Assembly: GCA_902766735.1 (NCBI GenBank) | Contig: CACXEU010000097.1 | Span: 1 to 46,127, forward strand | Length of the DNA: 46,127 bases | DNA from: an uncultured Lachnospiraceae bacterium | GTDB lineage: Bacteria; Bacillota; Clostridia; Lachnospirales; Lachnospiraceae | Direction of reading: 5' to 3' | Shown here: positions 1 through 8,074 of the stretch, one piece after another | Layout: the number at the start of each line of letters is the position of its first letter | Position numbering within the stretch: the first letter of the stretch is position 1 | Made by a program: the position numbers and the translations under genes | Notes under the pieces: generated by a model | What the model saw: only the letters and a program-made list of their open reading frames with translations | Database searches by the model: none | Told to the model about the DNA's origin: nothing

Positions 1-20
1 ATGATGATTTTACATAAAGA

Positions 21-58
21 AGCAGAACTGCATTGGCCATTGCCAATGCAGTTCTGCT
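21..58. terminator. Perfect 17-bp stem-loop, probable terminator
   Basis: Arms at 21-37 and 42-58 are exact reverse complements around a 4-nt loop. It lies 36 nt past the stop of the minus-strand LTA-synthase-like gene. Neither side has a canonical adjacent U-tract: on the plus strand a run of seven T starts about 10 nt after the stem, and the minus-strand side is only moderately T-rich. It may serve both the minus-strand gene and an unseen plus-strand gene to the left. Confidence 0.6.
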
Positions 59-93
59 ATTTAGGGAGTTTTTTTACAGCCCCTTTTAGATGT

Positions 94-2004
94 TTACTTA
101 GAAGAAGAAAAATAGTCGAATTTAAGGGTTAAATCATTCTTTCTGATGATTTTATGAATCAAATCTGAAGTTTCCTTAATATCCGAATTTTTCATGCTCT
201 CGCCGTAGGTTACTTTATTGTTTTCTACATAAGACTTTCCGTTATACCAGGAATAGTCGCTGAAGAAAGCGTACCCTTTACGGTTCGGATCCAAGGCATC
301 CGTGCCTAAATAGTTATTACTATTATATTTGATTCCAAACAAGTTGAGAACCGTTGGAAGAATATCAATCTGCATGGTTGTGGTCTGAATATCTGTCGGC
401 TGATAAGCTTCCTTGTCACCACAGTATATAAAGAGTGGTGTGTTATTAATCAGGTTGTTAGAGGTTACTTTATATTTGTCTAAAATACTCTTATCTTTTA
501 AGGTGTACAGATAATGATCGGCATAAGCCACGATTACTGTATTTTCTAAAAGGTTTCGTTCTTTTAAGCGTTCTATCATCATCGATACCATTTTATCGGT
601 TTCTTCTACACATAGGTTTACGCAATCCTCTTCTGTCAATGCATCAATCTGAGTCTTTAAGGAATATTTTTCTTCTGCCAGCATCTTGCTGGTGGCCTTG
701 TGTGGATTAAAAGGTGTATGTGGTGTGTAGGAGATGATATAATCGACAAATTTTTCTCCTGGCTTATGATCAAACATTAATTTTTCAAAAGTGCTGTTTG
801 CAATTAATTCCCGGTCTAATTCGTATTTGTCATCTTTATAATCCACAATATCAATGAGACCATAATAGTTATCGTATCCCCAACTTTCGTAATTGATTGC
901 ACGGGAGTAGAATTCGCCGCTGTTCATATGGAAAGCATTCACGCTGTAGCCGGCCTCCTTGAAAAGCTTTGGCATGGTGTATGGGAATGTGTTCTTATTA
1001 TAGTTATATACATTTTCAATGTATGAAATCGGAGTAGTGAATCCGGTGTTTACTGCAAACTCGGAATTAAATGTGGAACCGCCTCCGGTATAGAGGGAGT
1101 AATGGTCTGTAAAATTAATACTGTCTTGCATTAAATGATACAGCGTCGGGGTGTGCTCTTCATTGAGTGCCCAATTATCCATTCCTTCTAATTGAAGAAA
1201 AATCACATTTTTTCCTTCAAAAATTCCGGTATAGTCATTCGATGTATGCGAATCTTCAGCGGTGTATATTTCATCCAAGAAATCTTTGTCTTTCTTACTG
1301 ATTTTTTCCTCCGGTTTTAAGAATTCAATGTAGAAACTTCTTGCAGTGTATTCATATAAACCGGCCACTTTCATACTTTTATTTGGTTCGTTGAAGTGGT
1401 TATATACGACACGATCGTTCTTAAAGTTCTTCCATTCCAACTCGTTACCGCTTCCGTACAATAAAGGCATTATGGCATGAAGCAAAATGAAAATGATAAC
1501 GACTTTTCCCATTTTCTTGAAATGGAACTGAGTTCGCTTTCTCATCTTAATAAAAACAACCAAGGCAATGATGAAAAAGATTACCGCAAAAACATAAATG
1601 AGTTTGTCAGCTCCAAGGATGGTGTCCATAATATAATCTTTTCCTTCGCCGGTGGATTCCAATAAGTTTGGACTAAAATAGTATTTCGTCATGGAAAAAT
1701 AAATATTGTTGACCAAATACAGGAACATTGCAAAGAAAAAGAAAATCCAGTAAGCCAGCATCTCGAAAATGCCTTTTAAATTTATGATGATTCCCACGAA
1801 AAGGAAAATCCATAAAAATGTAAATAAATTTGGCATTGGAAAAAACACTGGGTAGTAATCGATGTGCCCTAAAATTCTAGTTACAAGGTCCATCAAAAAA
1901 TATGGAATGGCTGCATAAAAACCATAACGATATTTAAATGTGAATTTTTTTGCTTTCTCTATGAAAGGCTTTGCCTTCTTCTTTAGATTTTTTAAAAATT
2001 TCAT
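94..2004 (-). CDS. LTA synthase family membrane sulfatase (alkaline phosphatase superfamily)
   Basis: Likely polymerises or transfers glycerol-phosphate (or another phospho-alcohol) onto a cell-surface polymer such as lipoteichoic acid, with the catalytic domain outside the membrane. The N-terminal third holds about five hydrophobic segments; the C-terminal part is a sulfatase-fold domain. Visible active-site candidates, numbered from the chosen start, are Glu273 (in FLQLEGMDNW), nucleophile Thr311 (in GGGSTFNSE) and Asp496-His497 (in AYADHY), matching the metal and threonine sites of LtaS. Start: the open frame extends to a TTG at 2040, but an ATG at 2004 has AAAGGA 8 nt upstream and gives 636 residues, normal for the family. 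It is transcribed alone, divergent from ecfA1. Substrate is not determined by sequence; related proteins include LTA primases and phosphoethanolamine or phosphoglycerol transferases. Confidence 0.88.
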   Translation of the reverse strand: MKFLKNLKKKAKPFIEKAKKFTFKYRYGFYAAIPYFLMDLVTRILGHIDYYPVFFPMPNLFTFLWIFLFVGIIINLKGIFEMLAYWIFFFFAMFLYLVNNIYFSMTKYYFSPNLLESTGEGKDYIMDTILGADKLIYVFAVIFFIIALVVFIKMRKRTQFHFKKMGKVVIIFILLHAIMPLLYGSGNELEWKNFKNDRVVYNHFNEPNKSMKVAGLYEYTARSFYIEFLKPEEKISKKDKDFLDEIYTAEDSHTSNDYTGIFEGKNVIFLQLEGMDNWALNEEHTPTLYHLMQDSINFTDHYSLYTGGGSTFNSEFAVNTGFTTPISYIENVYNYNKNTFPYTMPKLFKEAGYSVNAFHMNSGEFYSRAINYESWGYDNYYGLIDIVDYKDDKYELDRELIANSTFEKLMFDHKPGEKFVDYIISYTPHTPFNPHKATSKMLAEEKYSLKTQIDALTEEDCVNLCVEETDKMVSMMIERLKERNLLENTVIVAYADHYLYTLKDKSILDKYKVTSNNLINNTPLFIYCGDKEAYQPTDIQTTTMQIDILPTVLNLFGIKYNSNNYLGTDALDPNRKGYAFFSDYSWYNGKSYVENNKVTYGESMKNSDIKETSDLIHKIIRKNDLTLKFDYFSSSK

Positions 2005-2044
2005 AGAAATGTCCTTTCTATATAAATGGAATTTGTACAATCCT

Positions 2045-2072
2045 ATTATATAAAGTTAATAAAATAATACAA
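2045..2072 (-). promoter_or_regulatory. Predicted sigma-A promoter of the LTA-synthase-like gene
   Basis: Read on the minus strand, TTGTAT (2072-2067) and a perfect TATAAT (2050-2045) are separated by 16 nt. The predicted transcript starts about 35 nt upstream of the ATG at 2004. Confidence 0.55.
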
Positions 2073-2100
2073 GAAGTTTCGAATGAAAAAGTGGGGAATG

Positions 2101-2129
2101 TTGCAAAAATGGCTTAAATACAATACAAT
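2101..2129 (+). promoter_or_regulatory. Predicted sigma-A promoter of the ecf operon
   Basis: TTGCAA (2101-2106) and TACAAT (2124-2129) are separated by 17 nt, and AAGGAG precedes the ecfA1 ATG. In many Firmicutes these ecf genes are read from the ribosomal-protein operon; here they have their own promoter next to an unrelated divergent gene. Confidence 0.6.
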
Positions 2130-2153
2130 AAACGAGTTGATAAGGAGATGTAA

Positions 2154-2993
2154 ATGAGTATTCTGAAAGTGAATGATTTAGTCTATGATTATATGGACGA
2201 AGAAGAAAAAAAACGTGCATTAAACGGTGTAAATCTGGAAGTGGAGCCAGGGCAGTTTGTTGCGATTCTGGGTCACAATGGATCTGGAAAATCCTCACTG
2301 GCAAAGCAGATGAATCGATTGCTTTTGCCGACGGAAGGAACGGTCTGGGTTGATGGAATTGATACGAAGGATGGAGAACGTCTCTGGGAGATTCGTCAGA
2401 AGGCTGGAATGGTATTTCAGAATCCGGATAATCAGATTGTGGCAACCATGGTAGAGGAGGATGTGGCTTTTGGACCGGAAAACCTTCAGGTACCAACGAA
2501 AGATATCTGGAGTCGGGTGGAAAATGCTATGAAATCTGTGGGAATTTCCAAACTTCGACATAAATCCCCGATGGAATTGTCAGGCGGGCAAAAGCAGAGA
2601 GTAGCTATTGCCGGAATTATTGCCATGGAACCGAAGTGCATTGTTTTAGATGAACCTACGGCGATGCTCGATCCTACAGGCAGAAAAGAAGTTCTTGCAA
2701 CGCTTCACAGACTGAATAGGGATAAGGGCATCACAATTATACTCATTACGCATCATATGGAAGAAACGGTAGAAGCGGATCGGATTTTTGTTTTGAATCA
2801 CGGAGAAGTGGTAGAACAGGGAACACCGAGAGAAGTCTTTTCTAAAGTGGAAGAATTGAAAACTTACGGATTGGAAGTGCCACAGGTAACGGAACTTGCT
2901 TTTGAACTAAAAAAAGAAGGGGTGCCGTTAACGGATGGTATTCTGACAGCGAAGGAACTGGTTGCGGAATTGGAACGATTGAAGGAACAATAA
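2154..2993 (+). CDS. ecfA1: Energy-coupling factor transporter ATPase EcfA1
   Basis: One of the two ATPases of an ECF (energy-coupling factor) vitamin or metal importer, acting on the inner membrane face with EcfA2, EcfT and interchangeable S subunits. The 279-residue sequence has Walker [10 protein letters not shown], signature LSGGQKQR, Walker [12 protein letters not shown] and the switch histidine in ITHHMEE. An AAGGAG site lies 6 nt before the ATG. It is first in the ecfA1-ecfA2-ecfT-truA order, with ecfA2 starting one base after its stop codon. No S subunit is encoded nearby, so the module is probably shared by several S components elsewhere (group II ECF). Confidence 0.95.
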   Translation: MSILKVNDLVYDYMDEEEKKRALNGVNLEVEPGQFVAILGHNGSGKSSLAKQMNRLLLPTEGTVWVDGIDTKDGERLWEIRQKAGMVFQNPDNQIVATMVEEDVAFGPENLQVPTKDIWSRVENAMKSVGISKLRHKSPMELSGGQKQRVAIAGIIAMEPKCIVLDEPTAMLDPTGRKEVLATLHRLNRDKGITIILITHHMEETVEADRIFVLNHGEVVEQGTPREVFSKVEELKTYGLEVPQVTELAFELKKEGVPLTDGILTAKELVAELERLKEQ

Positions 2994-2994
2994 T

Positions 2995-3843
2995 ATGAGT
3001 ATTCGATTAGAAAATGTAAGTTATAGATATGGAAAAGGAACCAGCACGGAAACGGTTGCTCTAAAACAGGTTCATCTGGAAATTCACAGGGATGAGTTTG
3101 TGGCGGTTATTGGGCACACCGGATCAGGAAAATCTACATTGATTCAACAGTTCAATGGATTGGAAAAGCCGGATGAAGGGAGTGTTTCTTTTGATGGAAT
3201 GGATATCTGGCAGAAAGGTTATGACCGCAGATTTTTGCGTTGCCGTGTGGGCCTGGTATTTCAATATCCGGAGTATCAGCTATTTGAGGAGACGGTATTG
3301 AAAGATGTTTGCTTCGGGCCGTTAAATAAGCAGTTGGGTCAGGAAGAAGCAGAACAAAAAGCAAAAGAAGCATTGACTCTGGTAGGCATCGGGGAAGACG
3401 TTTATGATGTGTCTCCTTTTGAATTGTCCGGTGGCCAAAAACGAAGGGTTGCCATTGCGGGAATTCTTGCAATGGAACCGGAATATTTGATTATGGATGA
3501 ACCAACTGCAGGTCTGGATCCGAAAGGAAGAAATCAGATTCTAAAGTTGGTGTCGCGGTTACATAAAGAAAAGGGAATGGGTATTATTTTGGTGTCTCAT
3601 AGCATGGAGGATGTAGCAAAGTATGCCAGTCGCATCATTGTGATGAATCAGGGGATGGTGGCAATGGATGATACGCCTGCCGGCGTTTTTAAAAAATATA
3701 AGGAATTGGAAGCAATGGGGCTGGCTGCACCACAGATTTGCTATCTGATGAATGAATTAAAACGGAAAGGCTTTCCGGTAGATGAAGACGTAATTGATTT
3801 AGAAAAAGCAAAACAAAGCATTTTGGCGTGCGTAAAACATTAA
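2995..3843 (+). CDS. ecfA2: Energy-coupling factor transporter ATPase EcfA2
   Basis: Second ATPase of the ECF importer; it pairs with EcfA1 to drive uptake through EcfT. The 282 residues contain Walker A GHTGSGKST, signature LSGGQKRR, Walker B LIMDEPTAGLD and the switch His in VSHSMED. The C-terminal segment (MNELKRKGFPVDED) is typical of the EcfA2 tail. The ATG directly follows the ecfA1 stop, suggesting coupled translation. Assignment as A2 rather than A1 rests on gene order and the longer N-terminal strand. Confidence 0.95.
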   Translation: MSIRLENVSYRYGKGTSTETVALKQVHLEIHRDEFVAVIGHTGSGKSTLIQQFNGLEKPDEGSVSFDGMDIWQKGYDRRFLRCRVGLVFQYPEYQLFEETVLKDVCFGPLNKQLGQEEAEQKAKEALTLVGIGEDVYDVSPFELSGGQKRRVAIAGILAMEPEYLIMDEPTAGLDPKGRNQILKLVSRLHKEKGMGIILVSHSMEDVAKYASRIIVMNQGMVAMDDTPAGVFKKYKELEAMGLAAPQICYLMNELKRKGFPVDEDVIDLEKAKQSILACVKH

Positions 3844-3859
3844 AGAGCAGGAGAGGACA

Positions 3860-4657
3860 ATGGCAAATATCACAATTGGAAACTATTATCCGGAAAATTC
3901 AATAATACATCGTTTGGATCCCAGAGTGAAATTATTTGCAACACTGGTTTGGATTGTTTTGTTGTTCGTCACAAATAGCTTTTTAGGATACGCGGTTTGG
4001 ACCATTTATCTGCTTACGGTAGTCCTGGTGGCGAAAATTCCTTTTTCAAAACTGCTGAAAGGTCTTCGAGGGATTCTTTTTATCATGTTGTTTAGCGTGA
4101 TTGTGAATGTGCTGATGACGAAGGGACAGGTTATATTCTCGGTGGGAATCTTGTCTGTTACAAGGGAAGGACTGAGGAGAGGAGCCTTTTTGGGACTACG
4201 ACTCATATACCTTGTTTTAGGAACCTCTATTATGACGTTGACAACTACGCCCAATGACTTGGCGGATGGAATGGAAAAAGGATTAGGTTTTTTAAAAGTG
4301 CTAAAAATTCCGGTTCATGAAATTGCAATGATTATTGCATTGGCACTACGGTTTATTCCGATTCTTATGGAGGAAGCGGAAAAAATCAAGAAGGCCCAGA
4401 TGTCCAGAGGGGCAGATTTTGAAACCGGTAATGTCTTTCGAAGAGCAAAGAGTCTGGTTCCGATTTTGGTCCCGTTGTTTATATCGGCAATGCGACGTGC
4501 ACTGGATTTGGCAACGGCAATGGAAGCGCGTTGTTACCGCGGTGGTGAGAGAACAAAGATGAAACCGTTAAAGTATCAAATGCGGGATGGCGTAGCATAT
4601 GGAGTTCAGTTAGTTTTGATTCTGATGGTTGTTGGAATCAGATTCCTGAAAATATAG
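3860..4657 (+). CDS. ecfT: Energy-coupling factor transporter transmembrane protein EcfT
   Basis: Integral membrane coupling subunit linking the EcfA1/A2 ATPases to substrate-binding S subunits. The 265-residue protein opens with the family motif HRLDPRVKL, then alternates hydrophobic helices (roughly residues 25-45, 50-70, 100-125 and 240-262). It carries the two cytoplasmic coupling motifs, seen as QMSRGAD and MEARCYRGG, where the arginines contact the ATPases. It sits 16 nt after ecfA2 with a GAGAGG-type ribosome site and 16 nt before truA. Confidence 0.95.
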   Translation: MANITIGNYYPENSIIHRLDPRVKLFATLVWIVLLFVTNSFLGYAVWTIYLLTVVLVAKIPFSKLLKGLRGILFIMLFSVIVNVLMTKGQVIFSVGILSVTREGLRRGAFLGLRLIYLVLGTSIMTLTTTPNDLADGMEKGLGFLKVLKIPVHEIAMIIALALRFIPILMEEAEKIKKAQMSRGADFETGNVFRRAKSLVPILVPLFISAMRRALDLATAMEARCYRGGERTKMKPLKYQMRDGVAYGVQLVLILMVVGIRFLKI

Positions 4658-4673
4658 TAAAAATGGAGATGAT

Positions 4674-5420
4674 ATGAAACGAATCAGATTATTAATATCC
4701 TATGATGGAACAAATTATTGTGGGTGGCAGGTACAAATCAACGGAATAACTGTTGAGGAAGTTATTAATAAGGCGTTGACGGATTTGTTAGGAGAACCGA
4801 TTGAGGTAATTGGTGCCAGTCGTACCGATTCCGGTGTTCATGCGGTGGGCAATGTGGCAGTGTTTGACTCTGAAACAAGAATTCCGGCTGAGAAGATCTC
4901 CTTTGCCTTAAATCAAAGACTGCCTAATGACATCCGAATTCAAAAATCCGATGAAGTTCCCTTGGACTGGCATCCGAGATTTCAGAATAGTGTAAAAACC
5001 TATGAATATCAAATTTTGAATCGTCGTTTTCCAGACCCACTGAAGCGGCTATATACCCATTTTGTGTATATGCCTTTGGATGCGGAAAAAATGAAACAGG
5101 CAGCAGCATACCTTGTGGGAGAACATGATTTCGCCAGTTTTTGTTCTGCGGGAAGTCAGGTGCAATCTACAGTAAGAACGATATACACACTTGACGTAAA
5201 ACGGTTTGGTGATGTAATATCAATTCGTATCAGTGGAAATGGATTTTTGTACAATATGGTCCGAATTATTGTTGGAACTCTTTTAAAAGTGGGGTTGGGC
5301 GTTTATCCGCCGGAGCATATGAAGGAAATATTGGAAGCGAAAGACCGTTACGCGGCAGGGCCGAAGGCACCAGCATGTGGATTGACATTGATGAATATTG
5401 AGTATGAAGGAGAAAAGTAA
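4674..5420 (+). CDS. truA: tRNA pseudouridine(38-40) synthase TruA
   Basis: Isomerises uridines 38-40 in the anticodon stem of many tRNAs to pseudouridine. The catalytic aspartate is Asp52 in GASRTDSGVHA. Other family blocks are SYDGTNYCGWQ at the N-terminus, HDFASFCSAGS in the middle, and GNGFLYNMVRIIVGTL near the C-terminus. The 248-residue length is standard. It is in the ecf operon, the classic Firmicutes order ecfA-ecfA-ecfT-truA, but rplM-rpsI, which often follow, are absent here. Confidence 0.96.
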   Translation: MKRIRLLISYDGTNYCGWQVQINGITVEEVINKALTDLLGEPIEVIGASRTDSGVHAVGNVAVFDSETRIPAEKISFALNQRLPNDIRIQKSDEVPLDWHPRFQNSVKTYEYQILNRRFPDPLKRLYTHFVYMPLDAEKMKQAAAYLVGEHDFASFCSAGSQVQSTVRTIYTLDVKRFGDVISIRISGNGFLYNMVRIIVGTLLKVGLGVYPPEHMKEILEAKDRYAAGPKAPACGLTLMNIEYEGEK

Positions 5421-6095
5421 ATGAACAAAAGACAGAAAATCATGAAGAAACAAAGTGGTACTGCAGGGAATGAAAGAAGACGATTCACAAAAATATCAAA
5501 AAAATCAATTGCGTGTCTTCTTAGTGTTGTATTATTAATGGGAAGTGTTTTTAGTGGTTGTACAAATTTGTTGTATACGAAACCATACAAACCGGGGAGT
5601 GTGAAGGATAATACGTACGAAAATAATTTTTTTCATGTTCGCTTTCAGTGTCCGGAAGGATATACCATGACTTTTTCGGAAGTACCACAGGATGAAGCAA
5701 ATGATATTATAAAAGGAAATTTAGGCGAAACTGGGGCTTTCCAGGAATTGCAAGTTCAATCCACCAGCAGCGCAACCAGTATGATTGTGACCATTGTAAG
5801 AGGAAAAGTGGATGTGGCTTCTTCTTCCGGAAGGAAACAAATTGAAAAAGTGGCACAGAGTATGGTGGCAAGTGCCCCGGGAGTTGATTATGATTTGGGA
5901 GAGCCATATCAGGATACGTTGGGAGAAGAAAGCTTTGACGCCTTAGATTTTGAAATTAATGTGCAGGGCTATACGGCCAGATCGAATTTCTATGTAAAAT
6001 ATCAAAATGGTTATTCTATGTTTATTATGTTCTATGGATTTGAAGATTATTTTGGTGAACTGTTTGAAGGCTTTGTGCCGTATGAAGAAAGTTAG
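5421..6095 (+). CDS. Putative lipoprotein, unknown function
   Basis: I do not recognise the family. The 224-residue product has a charged N-terminus, a hydrophobic stretch at about residues 30-46 and a lipobox-like VFSGC, so it is probably anchored outside the membrane. The mature part is a small soluble domain with alternating beta-like segments (YENNFFHVRFQCPEGY, TARSNFYVKYQNGYSMFIMFYG), resembling the general shape of small secreted DUF domains. The ATG abuts the truA stop codon, so it is the last gene of the ecf operon; the terminator follows 13 nt after the stop. An internal ATG eight codons in (MKKQ) is another possible start. Confidence 0.75.
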   Translation: MNKRQKIMKKQSGTAGNERRRFTKISKKSIACLLSVVLLMGSVFSGCTNLLYTKPYKPGSVKDNTYENNFFHVRFQCPEGYTMTFSEVPQDEANDIIKGNLGETGAFQELQVQSTSSATSMIVTIVRGKVDVASSSGRKQIEKVAQSMVASAPGVDYDLGEPYQDTLGEESFDALDFEINVQGYTARSNFYVKYQNGYSMFIMFYGFEDYFGELFEGFVPYEES

Positions 6096-6107
6096 TGAAA
6101 ACAATCG

Positions 6108-6139
6108 AACCGACAGGAAATTTACCTGTCGGTTTTTTT
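6108..6139 (+). terminator. Rho-independent terminator of the ecf-truA operon
   Basis: A 10-bp stem (arms 6108-6117 and 6125-6134, AACCGACAGG) with a 7-nt loop is followed by a run of T to 6139. The right arm and T-tract lie inside the last codons of the convergent minus-strand gene, whose stop codon (6122-6124) is in the loop. Confidence 0.9.
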
Positions 6140-6772
6140 ATGGGATAAAATGTAATCCGATGTATAGAGCAGGGTGTTAATGGTTAGCATGATGATAGAA
6201 ATATAAAAAATATATTTGCAAAAATACAAGGGACCTAATCGTTCATAATTAAGAAAAAAGTAAGGGTATTTTTCCACTTTCTCAAAAGTGGTTTCCGGAT
6301 TGAAATTACAGCGGCTTAAAAAACAGAGTAAGTAAAAAATCGGGAAAGCCATCCATTGAAAAATGTAGCCCCTGCGTAATTGCCCTTTGGGAACAAAAAG
6401 AAACCAATCCATTACAAAAAGTACAGGGACGATGTAATGACCAAAAAGGTCCATTGCCGGAATGCTGAAAATTCCCTGGGTTTTCAAAGGGTACTTATTT
6501 ACCGATTCGCAAAAGTGGTAAATATAGGCAGTGGATAAAATGGCAGAAGTTGCCATTCCGTGAAAAAAGAGATAGACAGGTTTTGAAAAATCCTTGTGGG
6601 TCCATTCTTTGATTACCAGAACGGACATCATAATAAAACAGAAAATGTTGCTTTGGACGGTAAAGTAACTAAATTCCGTGAAATTAAAATAAGCATCGTC
6701 GATTTTGAAATGTAACACAATGCTGATTCCGCACACGAGCAGCAGAAACAGACGAAAAAGTAATCTTTTCAT
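6122..6772 (-). CDS. Pr6Pr-like (FAR-17a/AIG1-type) integral membrane protein
   Basis: A 216-residue polytopic protein with about six hydrophobic segments and conserved-looking polar residues between them (FTVQSNIFCF, FFHGMATSAIL, LFGHYIVPVLFVMDWFLF). This pattern resembles the Pr6Pr family, of unknown biochemical role in bacteria. Start: the open frame reaches 6880, but the ATG at 6772 has GGGGGA 5 nt upstream and places the first membrane helix directly after MKR, so the upstream 36 codons are discarded. It is a single gene, convergent with the ecf operon. No enzymatic motif is evident. Confidence 0.7.
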   Translation of the reverse strand: MKRLLFRLFLLLVCGISIVLHFKIDDAYFNFTEFSYFTVQSNIFCFIMMSVLVIKEWTHKDFSKPVYLFFHGMATSAILSTAYIYHFCESVNKYPLKTQGIFSIPAMDLFGHYIVPVLFVMDWFLFVPKGQLRRGYIFQWMAFPIFYLLCFLSRCNFNPETTFEKVEKYPYFFLNYERLGPLYFCKYIFYISIIMLTINTLLYTSDYILSHKKTDR

Positions 6773-6896
6773 GGCATCCCCCGCAATTAGTATGTGCAAA
6801 AATATTGTTTTCAAACGAGAAGAAGGGGGATTATTTTCCCTCGCAAGAGAGGTATCCGTTTTATGAAAACTTAGGTACAAATTGTTGTGGGAACTG

Positions 6897-6925
6897 TTGA
6901 AGAACTGCGCTATATGTTGTATAAT
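6897..6925 (+). promoter_or_regulatory. Predicted sigma-A promoter before the GNAT gene
   Basis: TTGAAG (6897-6902), a 17-nt spacer and a perfect TATAAT (6920-6925). It is the only clear promoter before the GNAT-phosphatase-topoisomerase run, so it could drive that whole co-directional block. Confidence 0.7.
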
Positions 6926-6968
6926 GTATTAGTTAAAATAGCCTTAAAAAGAGAAAAGGAAAGACAAA

Positions 6969-7391
6969 ATGCTTTTTTTGAAAGAAAATGAATTAGATGT
7001 TGAGACATACTTACAATTACGGGCTGCTGTCAATTGGGTTTCCTTAGACCCGATACAGGCAGAAATCGCATTGGACCGTAGCTTATATATTGTTACAGTT
7101 TATGATGAGGATAAGGCTGTTGGAATGGGACGTCTTATAGGAGATGGCGCAGTGATTAGTTATATTCAGGACTTGATTGTGGTTCCTGAATATCAGGGAA
7201 AGAAAATTGGAAGCAAAATCATTGACCGATTGATTTCCTATGCCGACGAGTTGAGAATGCCGGGAACGGTGATGATGTTGGATTTGATGTGTGCCAAGGG
7301 GCGAGAACAGTTTTACGAAAAGCATGGGTTTATCGCTCGTCCGACAGATACGCTGGGACCGGGAATGATTCAGTATTTGAAAGATAAGTAG
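6969..7391 (+). CDS. GNAT family N-acetyltransferase
   Basis: A small (140-residue) acetyl-CoA-dependent acyltransferase of unknown substrate. The acetyl-CoA pyrophosphate loop is visible as VVPEYQGKKIGSKIIDRL (about residues 74-91), preceded by the core strand VISYIQDLIVV and followed by the C-terminal KGREQFYEKHGF block, where the Tyr may act as general acid. It has the short single-domain GNAT architecture (YvbK/AttT-like). It ends 8 nt before the histidine phosphatase gene, suggesting cotranscription. Confidence 0.88.
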   Translation: MLFLKENELDVETYLQLRAAVNWVSLDPIQAEIALDRSLYIVTVYDEDKAVGMGRLIGDGAVISYIQDLIVVPEYQGKKIGSKIIDRLISYADELRMPGTVMMLDLMCAKGREQFYEKHGFIARPTDTLGPGMIQYLKDK

Positions 7392-7399
7392 AGGATGAT

Positions 7400-8074
7400 A
7401 TGAATATCTATTTGATTCGCCATGGAAGGCAAAACAGTAAACTTTGTAATGTGGATGTGGAACTGTCGCCGGAAGGAAGAGAACAGGCACATCTGACAGG
7501 AAAACGTCTGGAAAATTACGGAATTGAAGCAGTCTATTCCAGTAATCTGCTAAGAGCAGTGGAAACGGCGGATATCATTAATGGCTATGTGAAAAAGCCG
7601 CGATTTTATGATGACCGTTTACGGGAAGCAGAGTTTGGTGAGATGACCGGCTTGGAAAATTCTGTGTTAAAAGAACGATATAAGGAATTTCTGGAAAAAC
7701 GTGCCACGATGACAGAAGACATCCCCTATCCGGGGGGCGGAGAAAACAGTGCAATGGTTTTTGCCAGAGCAAAGGAAGTGCTGGATGAAATCGCACAGCA
7801 GGATTACGAAAATGTATGTATTGTGACCCACGGCGGTTGGATTCGTGCATTGCTTACAGGACTTGCGGGAGCTCCTTCGGCAAAGTGGCTGTCTTTTGGA
7901 AGACAATTAGAAAATTGCAGTATTACAGAAATACTTTACGATAAAGATATGGAGACATATCATATTGAGCGCTTAAATGATTATGCGCATTTTGAAAATG
8001 AAGACAGATTGCTGAGAAAACATTTTGGAAATGGTTTCTTTTCGCAAAACAGTGAGGTAAACAATGGCAAATAG
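7400..8074 (+). CDS. Histidine phosphatase family protein (phosphoglycerate mutase-like)
   Basis: Soluble phosphohydrolase or mutase of the branch-2-type histidine phosphatase fold. The phospho-accepting His8 is in the N-terminal LIRHGR motif; further pocket residues are in SSNLLRAVETA, REAEFGEMTG and VTHGGWIRALL. At 224 residues it is shorter than true cofactor-dependent phosphoglycerate mutase and closer to broad-specificity phosphatases (CobC/PhoE-like). It overlaps the downstream topoisomerase B gene by 11 bp. Substrate is unknown. Confidence 0.9.
   Translation: MNIYLIRHGRQNSKLCNVDVELSPEGREQAHLTGKRLENYGIEAVYSSNLLRAVETADIINGYVKKPRFYDDRLREAEFGEMTGLENSVLKERYKEFLEKRATMTEDIPYPGGGENSAMVFARAKEVLDEIAQQDYENVCIVTHGGWIRALLTGLAGAPSAKWLSFGRQLENCSITEILYDKDMETYHIERLNDYAHFENEDRLLRKHFGNGFFSQNSEVNNGK

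Noticed and set aside
2005..2040. N-terminal extension of the LTA-synthase-like protein from TTG 2040
   Set aside because: The extension covers the ribosome binding site AAAGGA and has no site of its own; ATG 2004 is well supported.
2056..2496. 146-codon minus-strand open frame over ecfA1, and similar antisense frames elsewhere
   Set aside because: They lie opposite well-conserved genes, have low-complexity Pro/His/Ser-rich products and no ribosome sites.
6773..6880. N-terminal extension of the Pr6Pr-like protein
   Set aside because: The extra 36 residues are not membrane-like, and GGGGGA sits just before the ATG at 6772.
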